Shown here piece after piece: positions 9,106 through 17,166 of a stretch of 48,390 bases of DNA (the first letter of the stretch is position 1; every line of letters starts with the position of its first letter). Made by a program: the position numbers and the translations under genes. A model generated the notes under the pieces. The model was given only the letters and a program-made list of their open reading frames with translations, was not told the DNA's origin and ran no database searches. The stretch comes from Chryseobacterium gleum (lineage in GTDB: Bacteria; Bacteroidota; Bacteroidia; UBA10329): NCBI GenBank assembly GCA_945903645.1, contig CAMDOM010000020.1, positions 1 to 48,390 of the forward strand. Reading direction: 5' to 3'.

Positions 9106-12003
9106 ATGAAAGAGAAGAAATCGAAGGCCAAAGAGGCAATTGTTGAAGCAATAACGCCCGAATTAGACGAGCTTCAGTACTTGGAAGTATATGGTGCTCG
9201 GGTTCACAATTTGAAGAATATTGATGTGAAAATTCCCCGCGATAAGTTGGTGGTTATCACCGGCCTTAGCGGAAGCGGCAAGAGCAGCCTAGCTTTCGAT
9301 ACCATTTATGCCGAGGGTCAACGCAGATACATTGAAACATTTGCCAGTTATGCCCGCCAGTTTTTGGGCACTTTGGAGCGGCCAGATGTGGACGAAATCA
9401 CAGGTCTCAGCCCGGTTATCAGCATCGAACAAAAGAGCACCAACCGCAATCCGCGCAGCACCGTGGGCACCATCACCGAAGTGTATGACCTCATCCGTTT
9501 GCTCTACGCTAGGACAGGGGAGGCTTTCAGCTACAATACGGGCGAGCGCATGGTGAAGTATTCTGACGATGATATTCTGCGCTCCATTCGCCAGGATTTG
9601 GATGGAAAGAGGGTGAACATTCTTGCCCCAGTGGTGCGCGGCAGAAAAGGCCATTACCGCGAATTGTTTGAGCAAGTGAGGCGCCAAGGATTTACTAAAG
9701 TGCGCATAGATGGCGTGCTGGAAGATATAAAGGCCGATATGAAGCTGGACCGTTACAAAACCCACGATATTGAAATTGTTGTAGACCGCCTTGAGGTAGA
9801 TGCCAGCGCCACCAAACGTCTTTCCGACTCGTTGCAATTGGCCATGAAACACGGTAAAGGCTCTATGATGGTGATGGAGCAATTGAGCCTTGTGCCTCGC
9901 TTTTATAGTCGGTTTTTAATGTGCCCCACCACGGGCATTGCCTATGACGAACCTGCACCCAATCTGTTTTCCTTCAACTCGCCCTATGGCGCTTGCTCCG
10001 ATTGCAGCGGACTGGGAACTGTGGCCGAAGTAGACGAAAATCTCATCATCCCAGACCGGAAAAAAAGCATTTACCGTGGCGGCATTGCCCCTATTGGAGA
10101 TTACAAAAACAACTGGATATTTCGCCAATTGGAGGCCATTTGTGTGAAATATGACGCCAAGCTGCAAACCCCCATCGAGGAGCTACCCTCAGAAGTGCTC
10201 AAAATGATTTTGAACGGGGGAAACGAAGTGCTTAAAGTGAAAGATTCGAGCGGCACAGGTACTACTCACATGGATGGATTCGAGGGTATCGTAAGTTTCA
10301 TAGCTGCGCAAAAAGATGAGTCCAACAGCGCGGCATTGGCAAAATGGGCCGACCGATTTACTGCACTTAAACCATGCCCAACATGCCATGGTGCGCGGCT
10401 GAACAAGCAAGCCTTGAATTTTCGGATGGATGGAAAAAACATAGCGGAACTCTCTGCCATCGACCTAGGCGAACTACAAGCATGGTTCTCTGCATTGGCA
10501 AGCAAACTGGACGAACGCAGGGCTTTTATTGCCCACGAAATCATCAAAGAGGTGCAAACCCGCATCCAATTTTTGCTGGATGTAGGACTCGATTACCTCT
10601 CGCTAGATCGCGAAGCCCGCACCCTTTCGGGCGGTGAGGCGCAGCGTATTCGACTGGCTACGCAAATTGGGTCGCAGTTGGTGGGAGTGCTCTACATATT
10701 GGACGAACCCAGCATTGGCCTACATCAGCGCGACAATCAACGTCTCATTGATGCCTTGAAAAAATTGCGCGACACAGGCAATTCCGTCATCGTGGTGGAA
10801 CACGATAAGGATATGATGGTGGCTGCCGACCATGTTATCGACATTGGCCCCAAAGCGGGCATCCATGGAGGGCGTATCGTGGGCCAAGGCACGTATGCCG
10901 AACTGATAAAAACCAATTCGCTCACGGCATCGCACCTCAACGGCACCAATACAATTCCGCATCGCACTGCGTTTCGCGAGGGCAATGGCAAAACATTGGG
11001 TTTAACGGGAGTTACGGGAAATAACCTTGTCAACGTGTCGGTGAAGTTTCCATTGGGCAAGTTCATTTGTGTTACAGGCGTTTCGGGTAGCGGAAAATCG
11101 ACCCTGATCAACGAAACGCTCTATCCAATTCTAAGCAGCAAATTGCATCGCAGCGAGTTGAAGCCCATGCCCTACAAAACCCTGACAGGCATCGAACATC
11201 TCGACAAAGTGATTGCCATAGACCAAGACCCCATTGGCCGCACTCCGCGCAGCAATCCTGCTACCTACACTGGCGTTTTCACTGACATCCGTGACCTATT
11301 TGCAAGCCTGCCCGAGTCGCAAATTAGAGGTTACAAGGTGGGTCGTTTTTCCTTTAATGTGGTAGGTGGGCGCTGCGATGAATGTCTTGGTGCAGGAGTT
11401 AAAACCATTGGCATGAATTTCCTGCCCGATGTGCACGTTCTTTGTCCGCGTTGCAATGGCTTGCGCTACAATCGCGAAACCCGCGAAGTGCGATTCAAAG
11501 GCAAATCCATAGCCGATGTGTTGGATATGGATATCGACCAAGCGGTGGTGTTTTTTGAGAGTATTCCATCCATAGTGCGCAAAATTCGCAGCATAGCCGA
11601 TGTGGGTTTGGGCTACATAAAACTTGGACAAAGCAGTACCACACTGTCTGGTGGCGAGGCGCAACGCATCAAATTGGCAGCTGAACTGGGCAGGCGCGAT
11701 ACGGGAAAAACCTTCTACATCTTGGACGAACCCACCACGGGCCTTCATTTTGAAGATGTTCGCATATTGCTTGACGTGCTCAATAAACTGGTGGACAAAG
11801 GTAACACTGTACTAGTAATAGAACACAATATGGATGTGATTCGCACAGCCGACCACATCATAGACCTCGGCCCCGAAGGCGGCAAGCGCGGAGGTCAGCT
11901 ATTGGTGGAAGGAAATCCACTCCAATTAGCCAAATCGGGAAAAGGACATACCGCAGAATACTTAAAGCGAGAGTTGGAAAGTATTCTTACTACGAGAAAA
12001 TAG
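9106..12003 (+). CDS. uvrA: Excinuclease ABC subunit UvrA
   Basis: Damage-recognition ATPase of nucleotide excision repair; a UvrA dimer loads UvrB on damaged DNA. The protein is 965 residues, close to the usual 940-960. It has two ABC modules: the first Walker A is GLSGSGKSS near residue 53 and the second is GVSGSGKST near 660. Both signature motifs are present (TLSGGEAQRIRLA and TLSGGEAQRIKLA), followed by LDEPSIGLH and LDEPTTGLH. Zinc-binding cysteine pairs are CSDCSG with CPTCHG, and CDECLG with CPRCNG. The ATG at 9106 follows a possible promoter-like TTTCTTTG at 9089-9096. No other uvr genes are in the window. Confidence 0.97.
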   Translation: MKEKKSKAKEAIVEAITPELDELQYLEVYGARVHNLKNIDVKIPRDKLVVITGLSGSGKSSLAFDTIYAEGQRRYIETFASYARQFLGTLERPDVDEITGLSPVISIEQKSTNRNPRSTVGTITEVYDLIRLLYARTGEAFSYNTGERMVKYSDDDILRSIRQDLDGKRVNILAPVVRGRKGHYRELFEQVRRQGFTKVRIDGVLEDIKADMKLDRYKTHDIEIVVDRLEVDASATKRLSDSLQLAMKHGKGSMMVMEQLSLVPRFYSRFLMCPTTGIAYDEPAPNLFSFNSPYGACSDCSGLGTVAEVDENLIIPDRKKSIYRGGIAPIGDYKNNWIFRQLEAICVKYDAKLQTPIEELPSEVLKMILNGGNEVLKVKDSSGTGTTHMDGFEGIVSFIAAQKDESNSAALAKWADRFTALKPCPTCHGARLNKQALNFRMDGKNIAELSAIDLGELQAWFSALASKLDERRAFIAHEIIKEVQTRIQFLLDVGLDYLSLDREARTLSGGEAQRIRLATQIGSQLVGVLYILDEPSIGLHQRDNQRLIDALKKLRDTGNSVIVVEHDKDMMVAADHVIDIGPKAGIHGGRIVGQGTYAELIKTNSLTASHLNGTNTIPHRTAFREGNGKTLGLTGVTGNNLVNVSVKFPLGKFICVTGVSGSGKSTLINETLYPILSSKLHRSELKPMPYKTLTGIEHLDKVIAIDQDPIGRTPRSNPATYTGVFTDIRDLFASLPESQIRGYKVGRFSFNVVGGRCDECLGAGVKTIGMNFLPDVHVLCPRCNGLRYNRETREVRFKGKSIADVLDMDIDQAVVFFESIPSIVRKIRSIADVGLGYIKLGQSSTTLSGGEAQRIKLAAELGRRDTGKTFYILDEPTTGLHFEDVRILLDVLNKLVDKGNTVLVIEHNMDVIRTADHIIDLGPEGGKRGGQLLVEGNPLQLAKSGKGHTAEYLKRELESILTTRK

Positions 12004-12096
12004 CGGGGCAAATGCCCAACCCACTATCCTTCGTGGCATAGACAACGGGGCATATGCCTAGTCCACTATCCTTCATGGCATAGGCAACGGGGCAAA
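12004..12096. repeat. 42-base tandem repeat, two full copies and a partial third
   Basis: Copies begin at 12004, 12046 and 12088, each starting CGGGGCA. The two full copies differ at about 6 of 42 positions. Each contains an ATGCC element and a GGCATA element that can pair, and the second holds the palindrome GGCATATGCC. It lies just after the uvrA stop and just before the convergent end of the small cysteine-rich gene, so it may fold as a bidirectional transcript end. Confidence 0.85.
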
Positions 12097-12100
12097 AATT

Positions 12101-12352
12101 CTACTCACAAAGGCAGGCTTCGCATTCGGCTTGGGTAGCAAACCCGTATTGCGAACATCCCGAATAGCCTATTGAGTCGCAGGCATTGCTCTCTGCATTG
12201 TAGAACCAGCGCTGGAAATATGCCAAGCAAGCTTCATCCGTTGGAGGTATGTCTTGGCAGGTGGCTGGGGTTTCGTCCGTGCAATCGTTTGCGCAGCACA
12301 TCAAAGTGGTGAAAGCGAAGGCGAGTAAGAGCAGGGGTAGTACGGTTTTCAT
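12101..12352 (-). CDS. Small secreted cysteine-rich protein with Kunitz/BPTI-like domain
   Basis: An 83-residue protein with a hydrophobic signal (MKTVLPLLLLAFAFTTLMCC). It may be lipid-anchored at Cys19 or Cys20, though the lipobox is not canonical. The mature part has cysteines at 32, 42, 58, 66, 77, 80 and 82. The spacing C42-15-C58-7-C66 is identical to that of bovine pancreatic trypsin inhibitor (C14-15-C30-7-C38). RWFYN sits where BPTI has RYFYN, YSGC where it has YGGC, and FATQAEC matches the F-x-[ST]-x-x-x-C end. By this alignment the P1 residue would be Leu43. The segment between C66 and C77 is two residues shorter than in BPTI and Gly12 of BPTI is not kept, so inhibition is an inference. 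It starts 9 bases after ftcD on the same strand. Confidence 0.65.
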   Translation of the reverse strand: MKTVLPLLLLAFAFTTLMCCANDCTDETPATCQDIPPTDEACLAYFQRWFYNAESNACDSIGYSGCSQYGFATQAECEACLCE

Positions 12353-12361
12353 CTCGTGGGT

Positions 12362-14053
12362 TTATAGTTTGTCTTCCACAATTGTCAAAATCTCTTTTTC
12401 AAGCGCAATGGCCTCATGTTCTAGTTGCTGGGCTTTTGAAAGTATATCCTCCAAGAAAGCCTTGTCGTGCAATCCGCCAGCATTGATGCGCACATTGAGG
12501 TGGGCGCCCATCACAGCCGAACGAGCACATAAGGCCCCGACACCAGCATCGCTCACCGAGTTGGGATTGCCCACTTCGGCCATAGCTTTAAGGTTAGACA
12601 TGCTGGCATGAGCTACCTGCATCACCTTGAACGGGATTAAAATGGCTTGCTTAGTAGCATCCTGAATTGCAGCGGTTCGGATGGCCTTTTCTGCATCCTT
12701 GGCCTTCGGCAAACCAAAAGCTGCCATAATACCGTTGAACGCGGCCGTGTCTTCATCCACCAAGCGCAACAGCTCTTCTTTCATGGCTTGTCCGTGTTCG
12801 GCATGGTCGCTAAACTCTTCCCAGCGTTCGTCCCAGCCGCGCTTGTGCGAGCTTAGATTGGCCACCATAGTGCCCAACGAAATGCCCAGCGCACCAACAT
12901 ACGCAGCAATGCTGCCACCACCTGGGGCAGGGCTTTCGCTGGCGGTTTCATCGGCAAAAGCTGTAAGACTCATGTCTACCAATCGCTTGCTGGCATCATC
13001 GGCAATCATGTATTCAATAATGCGCTGCTTTGGGTCGAAGGGAGTAAGTTCATCTAAGCCAAGGCTGCGAATGGCAATTTTTATCAGCTCGCTCTCACTT
13101 ACACCCACCGAGCGTTGCTGTTTTTTGAGGAAAAACCGACCCGCGTCTAGCATGGCTTCTAGCGGCACTAGGCCAACCAGTTCAGAGCCTGTAACCCGCA
13201 ATCCACGCTCCCAAGCTTTGTTACAAGCAGTGTCGAATGCCACATGCATGGGGGTAACGGTGATGTTGGTCAAATTGAGCGACACTTGAGCAATTCCGTA
13301 TTCCTCAATAAACCACCCAATACCTTTCACGGCTTTCAGCGCCCCAGGTTCGCGAATGGGGTTGCCATTGGCGTCTTTCACTTCCTTGCCTGTCACGGGG
13401 TCGCCTTCGCGCAGCACCCGTCCGTTTTCGCGCAAGTCGAAAGCCAAATTGTTGGCGCGCCTCACCGAAGTGGTGTTTAGGTTAATGTTATAGGCAATCA
13501 GAAAATCGCGGGCCGATATGGCGATGGCACCAGTACTTTTTACGCTATCGGTGAATGTTGCATCGCCAAAATCGGGTTTCCATGCAGGGTCAGTTAACTT
13601 CTTGGGCAATCCTTCATATTCGCCTGCTCGGCAATTGGCAAGGTTTCTACGTTTTTCTTCGGTGCAGGAATATTCATAGAAATAGCCAGGAATGCCCAAC
13701 TCTTTACCAACTCGTTCGCCCAGTTTGTGGGCATAAGGCACCACATCTTCCATACTAATGTTGGCAATGGGAATAAGCGGACACACATCTGTAGCACCAA
13801 AGCGAGGATGCTCTCCCTGATGCTTGCTCATGTCAATCAATTCAGCGGCCTTTTTTATGAGAAGAAATGCCGCTTCGATTACCGCATCTGGCTCACCCAC
13901 AAAGGTGATTACCGTCCGATTGGTGGCCGCACCTGGATCCACATTCAGCAATTTGATGCCCTCAACGGTGGTAACTACATTCGCAATGGCGTTAATTTTT
14001 ACTAGGTCGCGACCTTCCGAAATGTTCGGTACACACTCTATAAGTTGTTTCAT
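12362..14053 (-). CDS. ftcD: Glutamate formimidoyltransferase / formimidoyl-THF cyclodeaminase fusion
   Basis: The last step of histidine degradation: transfers the formimino group from formiminoglutamate to tetrahydrofolate, then releases ammonia to give methenyl-THF. The 563 residues hold both enzymes in one chain, as in the mammalian FTCD. The N-terminal transferase covers about 1-330 (ECVPNISEGRD at the start, HQGEHPRFGATDVCPLIP in the middle). The C-terminal cyclodeaminase covers about 365-560 (ESPAPGGGSIAAYVGALG and HASMSNLKAMAEVGN). No hutH, hutU or hutI lies nearby, so the gene is separated from the rest of the pathway. A near-consensus promoter box, TATACTTG, lies upstream on the minus strand (14101-14108). 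Confidence 0.95.
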   Translation of the reverse strand: MKQLIECVPNISEGRDLVKINAIANVVTTVEGIKLLNVDPGAATNRTVITFVGEPDAVIEAAFLLIKKAAELIDMSKHQGEHPRFGATDVCPLIPIANISMEDVVPYAHKLGERVGKELGIPGYFYEYSCTEEKRRNLANCRAGEYEGLPKKLTDPAWKPDFGDATFTDSVKSTGAIAISARDFLIAYNINLNTTSVRRANNLAFDLRENGRVLREGDPVTGKEVKDANGNPIREPGALKAVKGIGWFIEEYGIAQVSLNLTNITVTPMHVAFDTACNKAWERGLRVTGSELVGLVPLEAMLDAGRFFLKKQQRSVGVSESELIKIAIRSLGLDELTPFDPKQRIIEYMIADDASKRLVDMSLTAFADETASESPAPGGGSIAAYVGALGISLGTMVANLSSHKRGWDERWEEFSDHAEHGQAMKEELLRLVDEDTAAFNGIMAAFGLPKAKDAEKAIRTAAIQDATKQAILIPFKVMQVAHASMSNLKAMAEVGNPNSVSDAGVGALCARSAVMGAHLNVRINAGGLHDKAFLEDILSKAQQLEHEAIALEKEILTIVEDKL

Positions 14054-14100
14054 TTTTTAGCGGTTCAACGTGCATGAAGAGGGTTTTGCCTCTGAAACGG

Positions 14101-14108
14101 CAAGTATA
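14101..14108 (-). promoter_or_regulatory. Possible promoter -7 box for ftcD
   Basis: Reading the minus strand gives TATACTTG, one mismatch from TAnnTTTG, about 47 bases before the ftcD start codon. No clear -33 box is seen, so the call is tentative. Confidence 0.3.
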
Positions 14109-14185
14109 GTTGTTTATGTTTCATTAAAGGTATATCACGATATTCGCAGCCGCACAAAGCAACGGTCAAAAGCACACAACTAAGA

Positions 14186-14806
14186 ATGGCGTCTAATCTT
14201 GTAATTGTTGATTATGGAATGGGAAACGTACATTCTGTGTTCAAAAAGATTAACCGTCTTAATGTGAATTGCAAGCTATCCTCCAGTCCTGAAGAAATTT
14301 TACGTGCAGATAAACTGATTCTTCCCGGTGTGGGCCATTTTGGAATGGCTATGGAGCATTTAAAAACCAATCACATTCTCGAATCGCTTACCGAGGCTGT
14401 GATGCAAAAAAAGACGCCAATCTTAGGTATTTGCCTTGGAATGCAGCTTATGGCTACCCATAGCGAGGAAGGCATGGTAGATGGGTTGGGCTGGTTTGAT
14501 AGCAAAGTGGTTCGGTTCAAAATACAAGACACCTTGCATTACAAAATCCCACATACGGGATGGAATCAGATAACCATTGCCAAGGAAAGCCCCTTGATGC
14601 GGCAAATTCTCCCACAATCGGAATTCTACTTTGTGCATTCCTATCACATGGTTACTTCGCAATTGCAAGACGTGTTGAACGAAACCGAATACGAATACTC
14701 GTTCGTTTCTGGAGTTGAGAAAGAAAACATATTTGGCGTTCAGTACCATCCAGAGAAAAGCCATGATACAGGAGAGCAGCTGCTTAAGAATTTCTTGGCT
14801 ATTTAA
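14186..14806 (+). CDS. HisH-type glutamine amidotransferase (probably HisH2/WbuY class)
   Basis: A class I glutaminase that releases ammonia for a partner synthase. The 206 residues show the nucleophile Cys83 in GICLGMQ and the His-Glu pair in QYHPEKS near residue 190, with the oxyanion region LPGVGHFG near residue 50. In true histidine synthesis it pairs with HisF. Here it is followed by a HisF-like protein without Asp11 and by a WbpG-type sugar amidotransferase, and no other his genes are present. I therefore infer the sugar-modification role known for HisH2 in Pseudomonas aeruginosa B-band O-antigen synthesis. First gene of a three-gene plus-strand cassette. Confidence 0.85.
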   Translation: MASNLVIVDYGMGNVHSVFKKINRLNVNCKLSSSPEEILRADKLILPGVGHFGMAMEHLKTNHILESLTEAVMQKKTPILGICLGMQLMATHSEEGMVDGLGWFDSKVVRFKIQDTLHYKIPHTGWNQITIAKESPLMRQILPQSEFYFVHSYHMVTSQLQDVLNETEYEYSFVSGVEKENIFGVQYHPEKSHDTGEQLLKNFLAI

Positions 14807-14864
14807 GATGATTATTCGGTTTCAGGTTCCAATTTCTAGGGTGATTAAAGCAAACAAGTAAGGA

Positions 14865-15632
14865 ATGTTTAGACCGCGCGTTATTCCCGTATTGCTACTG
14901 CGCAAGTTGGGTTTGGTTAAATCTATTGGCTTCAAAAACCACAATTATATAGGCGATCCCATCAATGCCGTGCGAATATTCAACGATTTGAGGGCGGACG
15001 AACTTATCTTCCTAGACATTGATGCAACCAACGAGAATCGCTGCATTTCCTATGATTTTGTGCGTCAAGTGGGCGAAGAAGCCAATATGCCATTTGCCGT
15101 AGGCGGTGGAATTCGTAACCTAGAGCATATTGGTCAACTCATCAAAGCAGGAGCCGAAAAAGTGGTTATAAACGCTGCAGCAGTGAACAACCCAGATTTT
15201 ATTCGTCAAGCTGCCGATGCCTATGGCTCGTCTACCATTGTTGTTTGTATGGATGTGAAGAAGAAATTTCTTGGAGGATTGCGCACTTGGACCAACAACG
15301 GAAACAAAGCTTCACAGTATTCGCCTGTTGAATTTGCCCAGCAAATGGCCAAACTAGGTGCAGGAGAAATAGTAGTCCAATCTGTCGAATGCGATGGTTC
15401 TATGACAGGATATGATATTCCCCTCATTAAAAGCATCTCTGAGGCTGTAACTATTCCTGTAGTTGCTCTTGGCGGTGCGGGAAGCGTTACGGATTTAGAA
15501 AACGCATATACCCAAGGATTTGCCAATGGTCTTGCGGCTGGAAGTATGTTTGTTTATCATGGAAAAAAGCGAGGGGTTTTGGTTAATTATCCCGAAAAAA
15601 GCGACTTGAATTTTCAAACAAACAGGAAGTGA
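14865..15632 (+). CDS. HisF-like ammonia-channel protein (HisF2/WbuZ class)
   Basis: A 255-residue TIM barrel of the HisF family. In HisF, Asp11 and Asp130 are the catalytic acids. Here the first strand reads RVIPVLLLRKLG, so position 11 is Leu, while Asp130 is kept in VVCMD. The N-terminal stretch (KSIGFKNHNYIGDPINAVRIF) is of the WbuZ type seen in polysaccharide clusters rather than the CLDVKDGRVVKG type of histidine synthesis. The barrel probably serves as an ammonia tunnel between the HisH-like glutaminase and the next gene product, and not for making imidazole glycerol phosphate. The start is 58 bases after the hisH-like stop. Confidence 0.85.
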   Translation: MFRPRVIPVLLLRKLGLVKSIGFKNHNYIGDPINAVRIFNDLRADELIFLDIDATNENRCISYDFVRQVGEEANMPFAVGGGIRNLEHIGQLIKAGAEKVVINAAAVNNPDFIRQAADAYGSSTIVVCMDVKKKFLGGLRTWTNNGNKASQYSPVEFAQQMAKLGAGEIVVQSVECDGSMTGYDIPLIKSISEAVTIPVVALGGAGSVTDLENAYTQGFANGLAAGSMFVYHGKKRGVLVNYPEKSDLNFQTNRK

Positions 15633-15679
15633 AACGTATCACTTTCGTAGGTTAATTTGGGGTCAAACTAAATTTCCCA

Positions 15680-16813
15680 ATGGTCTCCTCAAAATACAAG
15701 ATTTGTACGCGATGTGTTATGGACACAACGGACTTGGACATAACCTTCGATGCTCAGGGCTTATGCAACAACTGCACAGATTTTTTGGATAAGAGGATTC
15801 AGCATAAATATCAAGGAGCCGCTACAGAACAGGAGCTGTTGCGATTAGTTGCCCAGATAAAAAAAGCAGGACAAGGCAAGGAATACGATTGCGTTATGGG
15901 CATGAGTGGCGGAATAGATAGCAGTTATGCGGCCTATATAGCCAAGCAGCATGGGCTTCGTGTGTTAGCCATACACATGGATAATGGCTGGAATTCGGAT
16001 GATGCAGCGCTCAACATCAAAAACGTAACCCAAAAACTGGGTATTGATTACGAAAGCTGGGTGCTTGATTGGGAGGAATTTAAAGACTTACAACTGTCAT
16101 TCCTTAAAGCTTCTGTACCCGAAGCGGAAACTCCAACCGATATGGCTATTCCCGCAGCAATGCACTCTGTCGCGGCCAAATACGGGGTGAAGTATATTAT
16201 TAGCGGAGGAAATTTTGCTACAGAAGGTATCCTCCCACGCTCGTGGCACTACAACGCCAAAGACACCACCTATCTAAAGGACATTCACAAAACTTTTGGC
16301 ACCAAACCACTTAAACGATTTCCGTTGTTTGGGTTCATAGAAGAGATGTATTACAAGGTGTTTAAGGGAATTAAAATTATTTATCTGCTCAACTATGTGC
16401 CATATTCCAAAAAGGATAGCATGCATATTCTGGAAACAGAATTGAATTGGAGGTACTACGGTGGCAAGCATTATGAGTCCAAATACACTGGGTTTATCCA
16501 GTCTTATTATCTATTCAAGAAGTTTGGATTTGATTATAGACGAGCCACTTTAGCTACGCAAATTTGTACGGGAGAGGTAACCCGAGAAGATGCTTTGCTT
16601 GAATTGAAATCGCTTCCATACGATGAGGTAAAGGTGAAACACGAAAAGGACTACATTGCCAAAAAACTTGGAATTACGCTAGCCGAGTTTGAGCAAATTA
16701 TCGATGCTCCTGCGAAGTCTTATCGCGATTATCGCAACAACGAAAAGTGGTTGGGCTTTATTTACGATATGTATCGAAAACTTTACAAGAAAGAAAAGCT
16801 AGCAAACTTCTAG
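15680..16813 (+). CDS. N-acetyl sugar amidotransferase, WbpG/PseA-like
   Basis: Uses ammonia from a HisH/HisF pair to convert an N-acetyl group on a nucleotide sugar to an acetamidino group. The N-terminus has a four-cysteine, probably zinc-binding cluster (C9xxC12 and C29xxC32: CTRCVMDTTD and CNNCTDF). The PP-loop ATP pyrophosphatase motif is SGGIDSS at 76-82. The 377-residue length agrees with WbpG. With the two preceding genes it completes the ammonia source, channel and acceptor set known from P. aeruginosa wbpG-hisH2-hisF2. The other sugar-synthesis genes are not here, so the acceptor sugar is unknown. Convergent with an IS982 remnant 21 bases downstream. Confidence 0.88.
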   Translation: MVSSKYKICTRCVMDTTDLDITFDAQGLCNNCTDFLDKRIQHKYQGAATEQELLRLVAQIKKAGQGKEYDCVMGMSGGIDSSYAAYIAKQHGLRVLAIHMDNGWNSDDAALNIKNVTQKLGIDYESWVLDWEEFKDLQLSFLKASVPEAETPTDMAIPAAMHSVAAKYGVKYIISGGNFATEGILPRSWHYNAKDTTYLKDIHKTFGTKPLKRFPLFGFIEEMYYKVFKGIKIIYLLNYVPYSKKDSMHILETELNWRYYGGKHYESKYTGFIQSYYLFKKFGFDYRRATLATQICTGEVTREDALLELKSLPYDEVKVKHEKDYIAKKLGITLAEFEQIIDAPAKSYRDYRNNEKWLGFIYDMYRKLYKKEKLANF

Positions 16814-16834
16814 GGTAGTCTTTTTGAATTTTCT

Positions 16835-17160
16835 AACCTGAGTTCGAGTTAAGCCACTAAGCATAGTTGAGTTTCGATAGCTTGAATAAGCTTTGGATTG
16901 GTTTCTTGAAACAAAGGCTTAATAGAGGGTTTTTGATCGGCAAAAGAATAAGTGGCTATTGCAATCATGAGGTTGAGTAGGTATCCAGATATGGATTGAT
17001 GCCTGGTATGTTCGGCCTGAAAGATGTTCTTGAGTTGGTTATTGACCGTTTCAATGACCGACCGTTTGCGCAGTAAGATTCGCTCCTCATTGCTCAATGC
17101 TACCGTCTTCATGTTGCGTCTCACTTGTGTGATGAGCTGTAACGATGGATGTATTCAGAT
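16835..17160 (-). pseudogene. IS982-family transposase remnant (C-terminal end with terminal repeat)
   Basis: Reading the minus strand, sense from about 17160 to the stop at 16849 gives LQLITQVRRNMK, then RSVIETVNNQLKN, EHTRHQSISGYLLNLM and a short tail. This is the C-terminal third of an IS982-type DDE transposase. An in-frame stop lies upstream of LQLITQ and the rest of the gene is gone. The outer end AACCTGAGTTCGAGTTAAG at 16835-16853 is nearly identical to the end of the second element at 48244. It matches the position of an IS terminal inverted repeat. The other end is missing, so the element is dead. Confidence 0.8.
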
Positions 17161-17166
17161 TATACG

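Noticed and set aside
14186-15632. Remnant of a histidine biosynthesis operon
   Set aside because: No other his gene is adjacent, the HisF copy lacks Asp11, and a WbpG-type gene follows directly.
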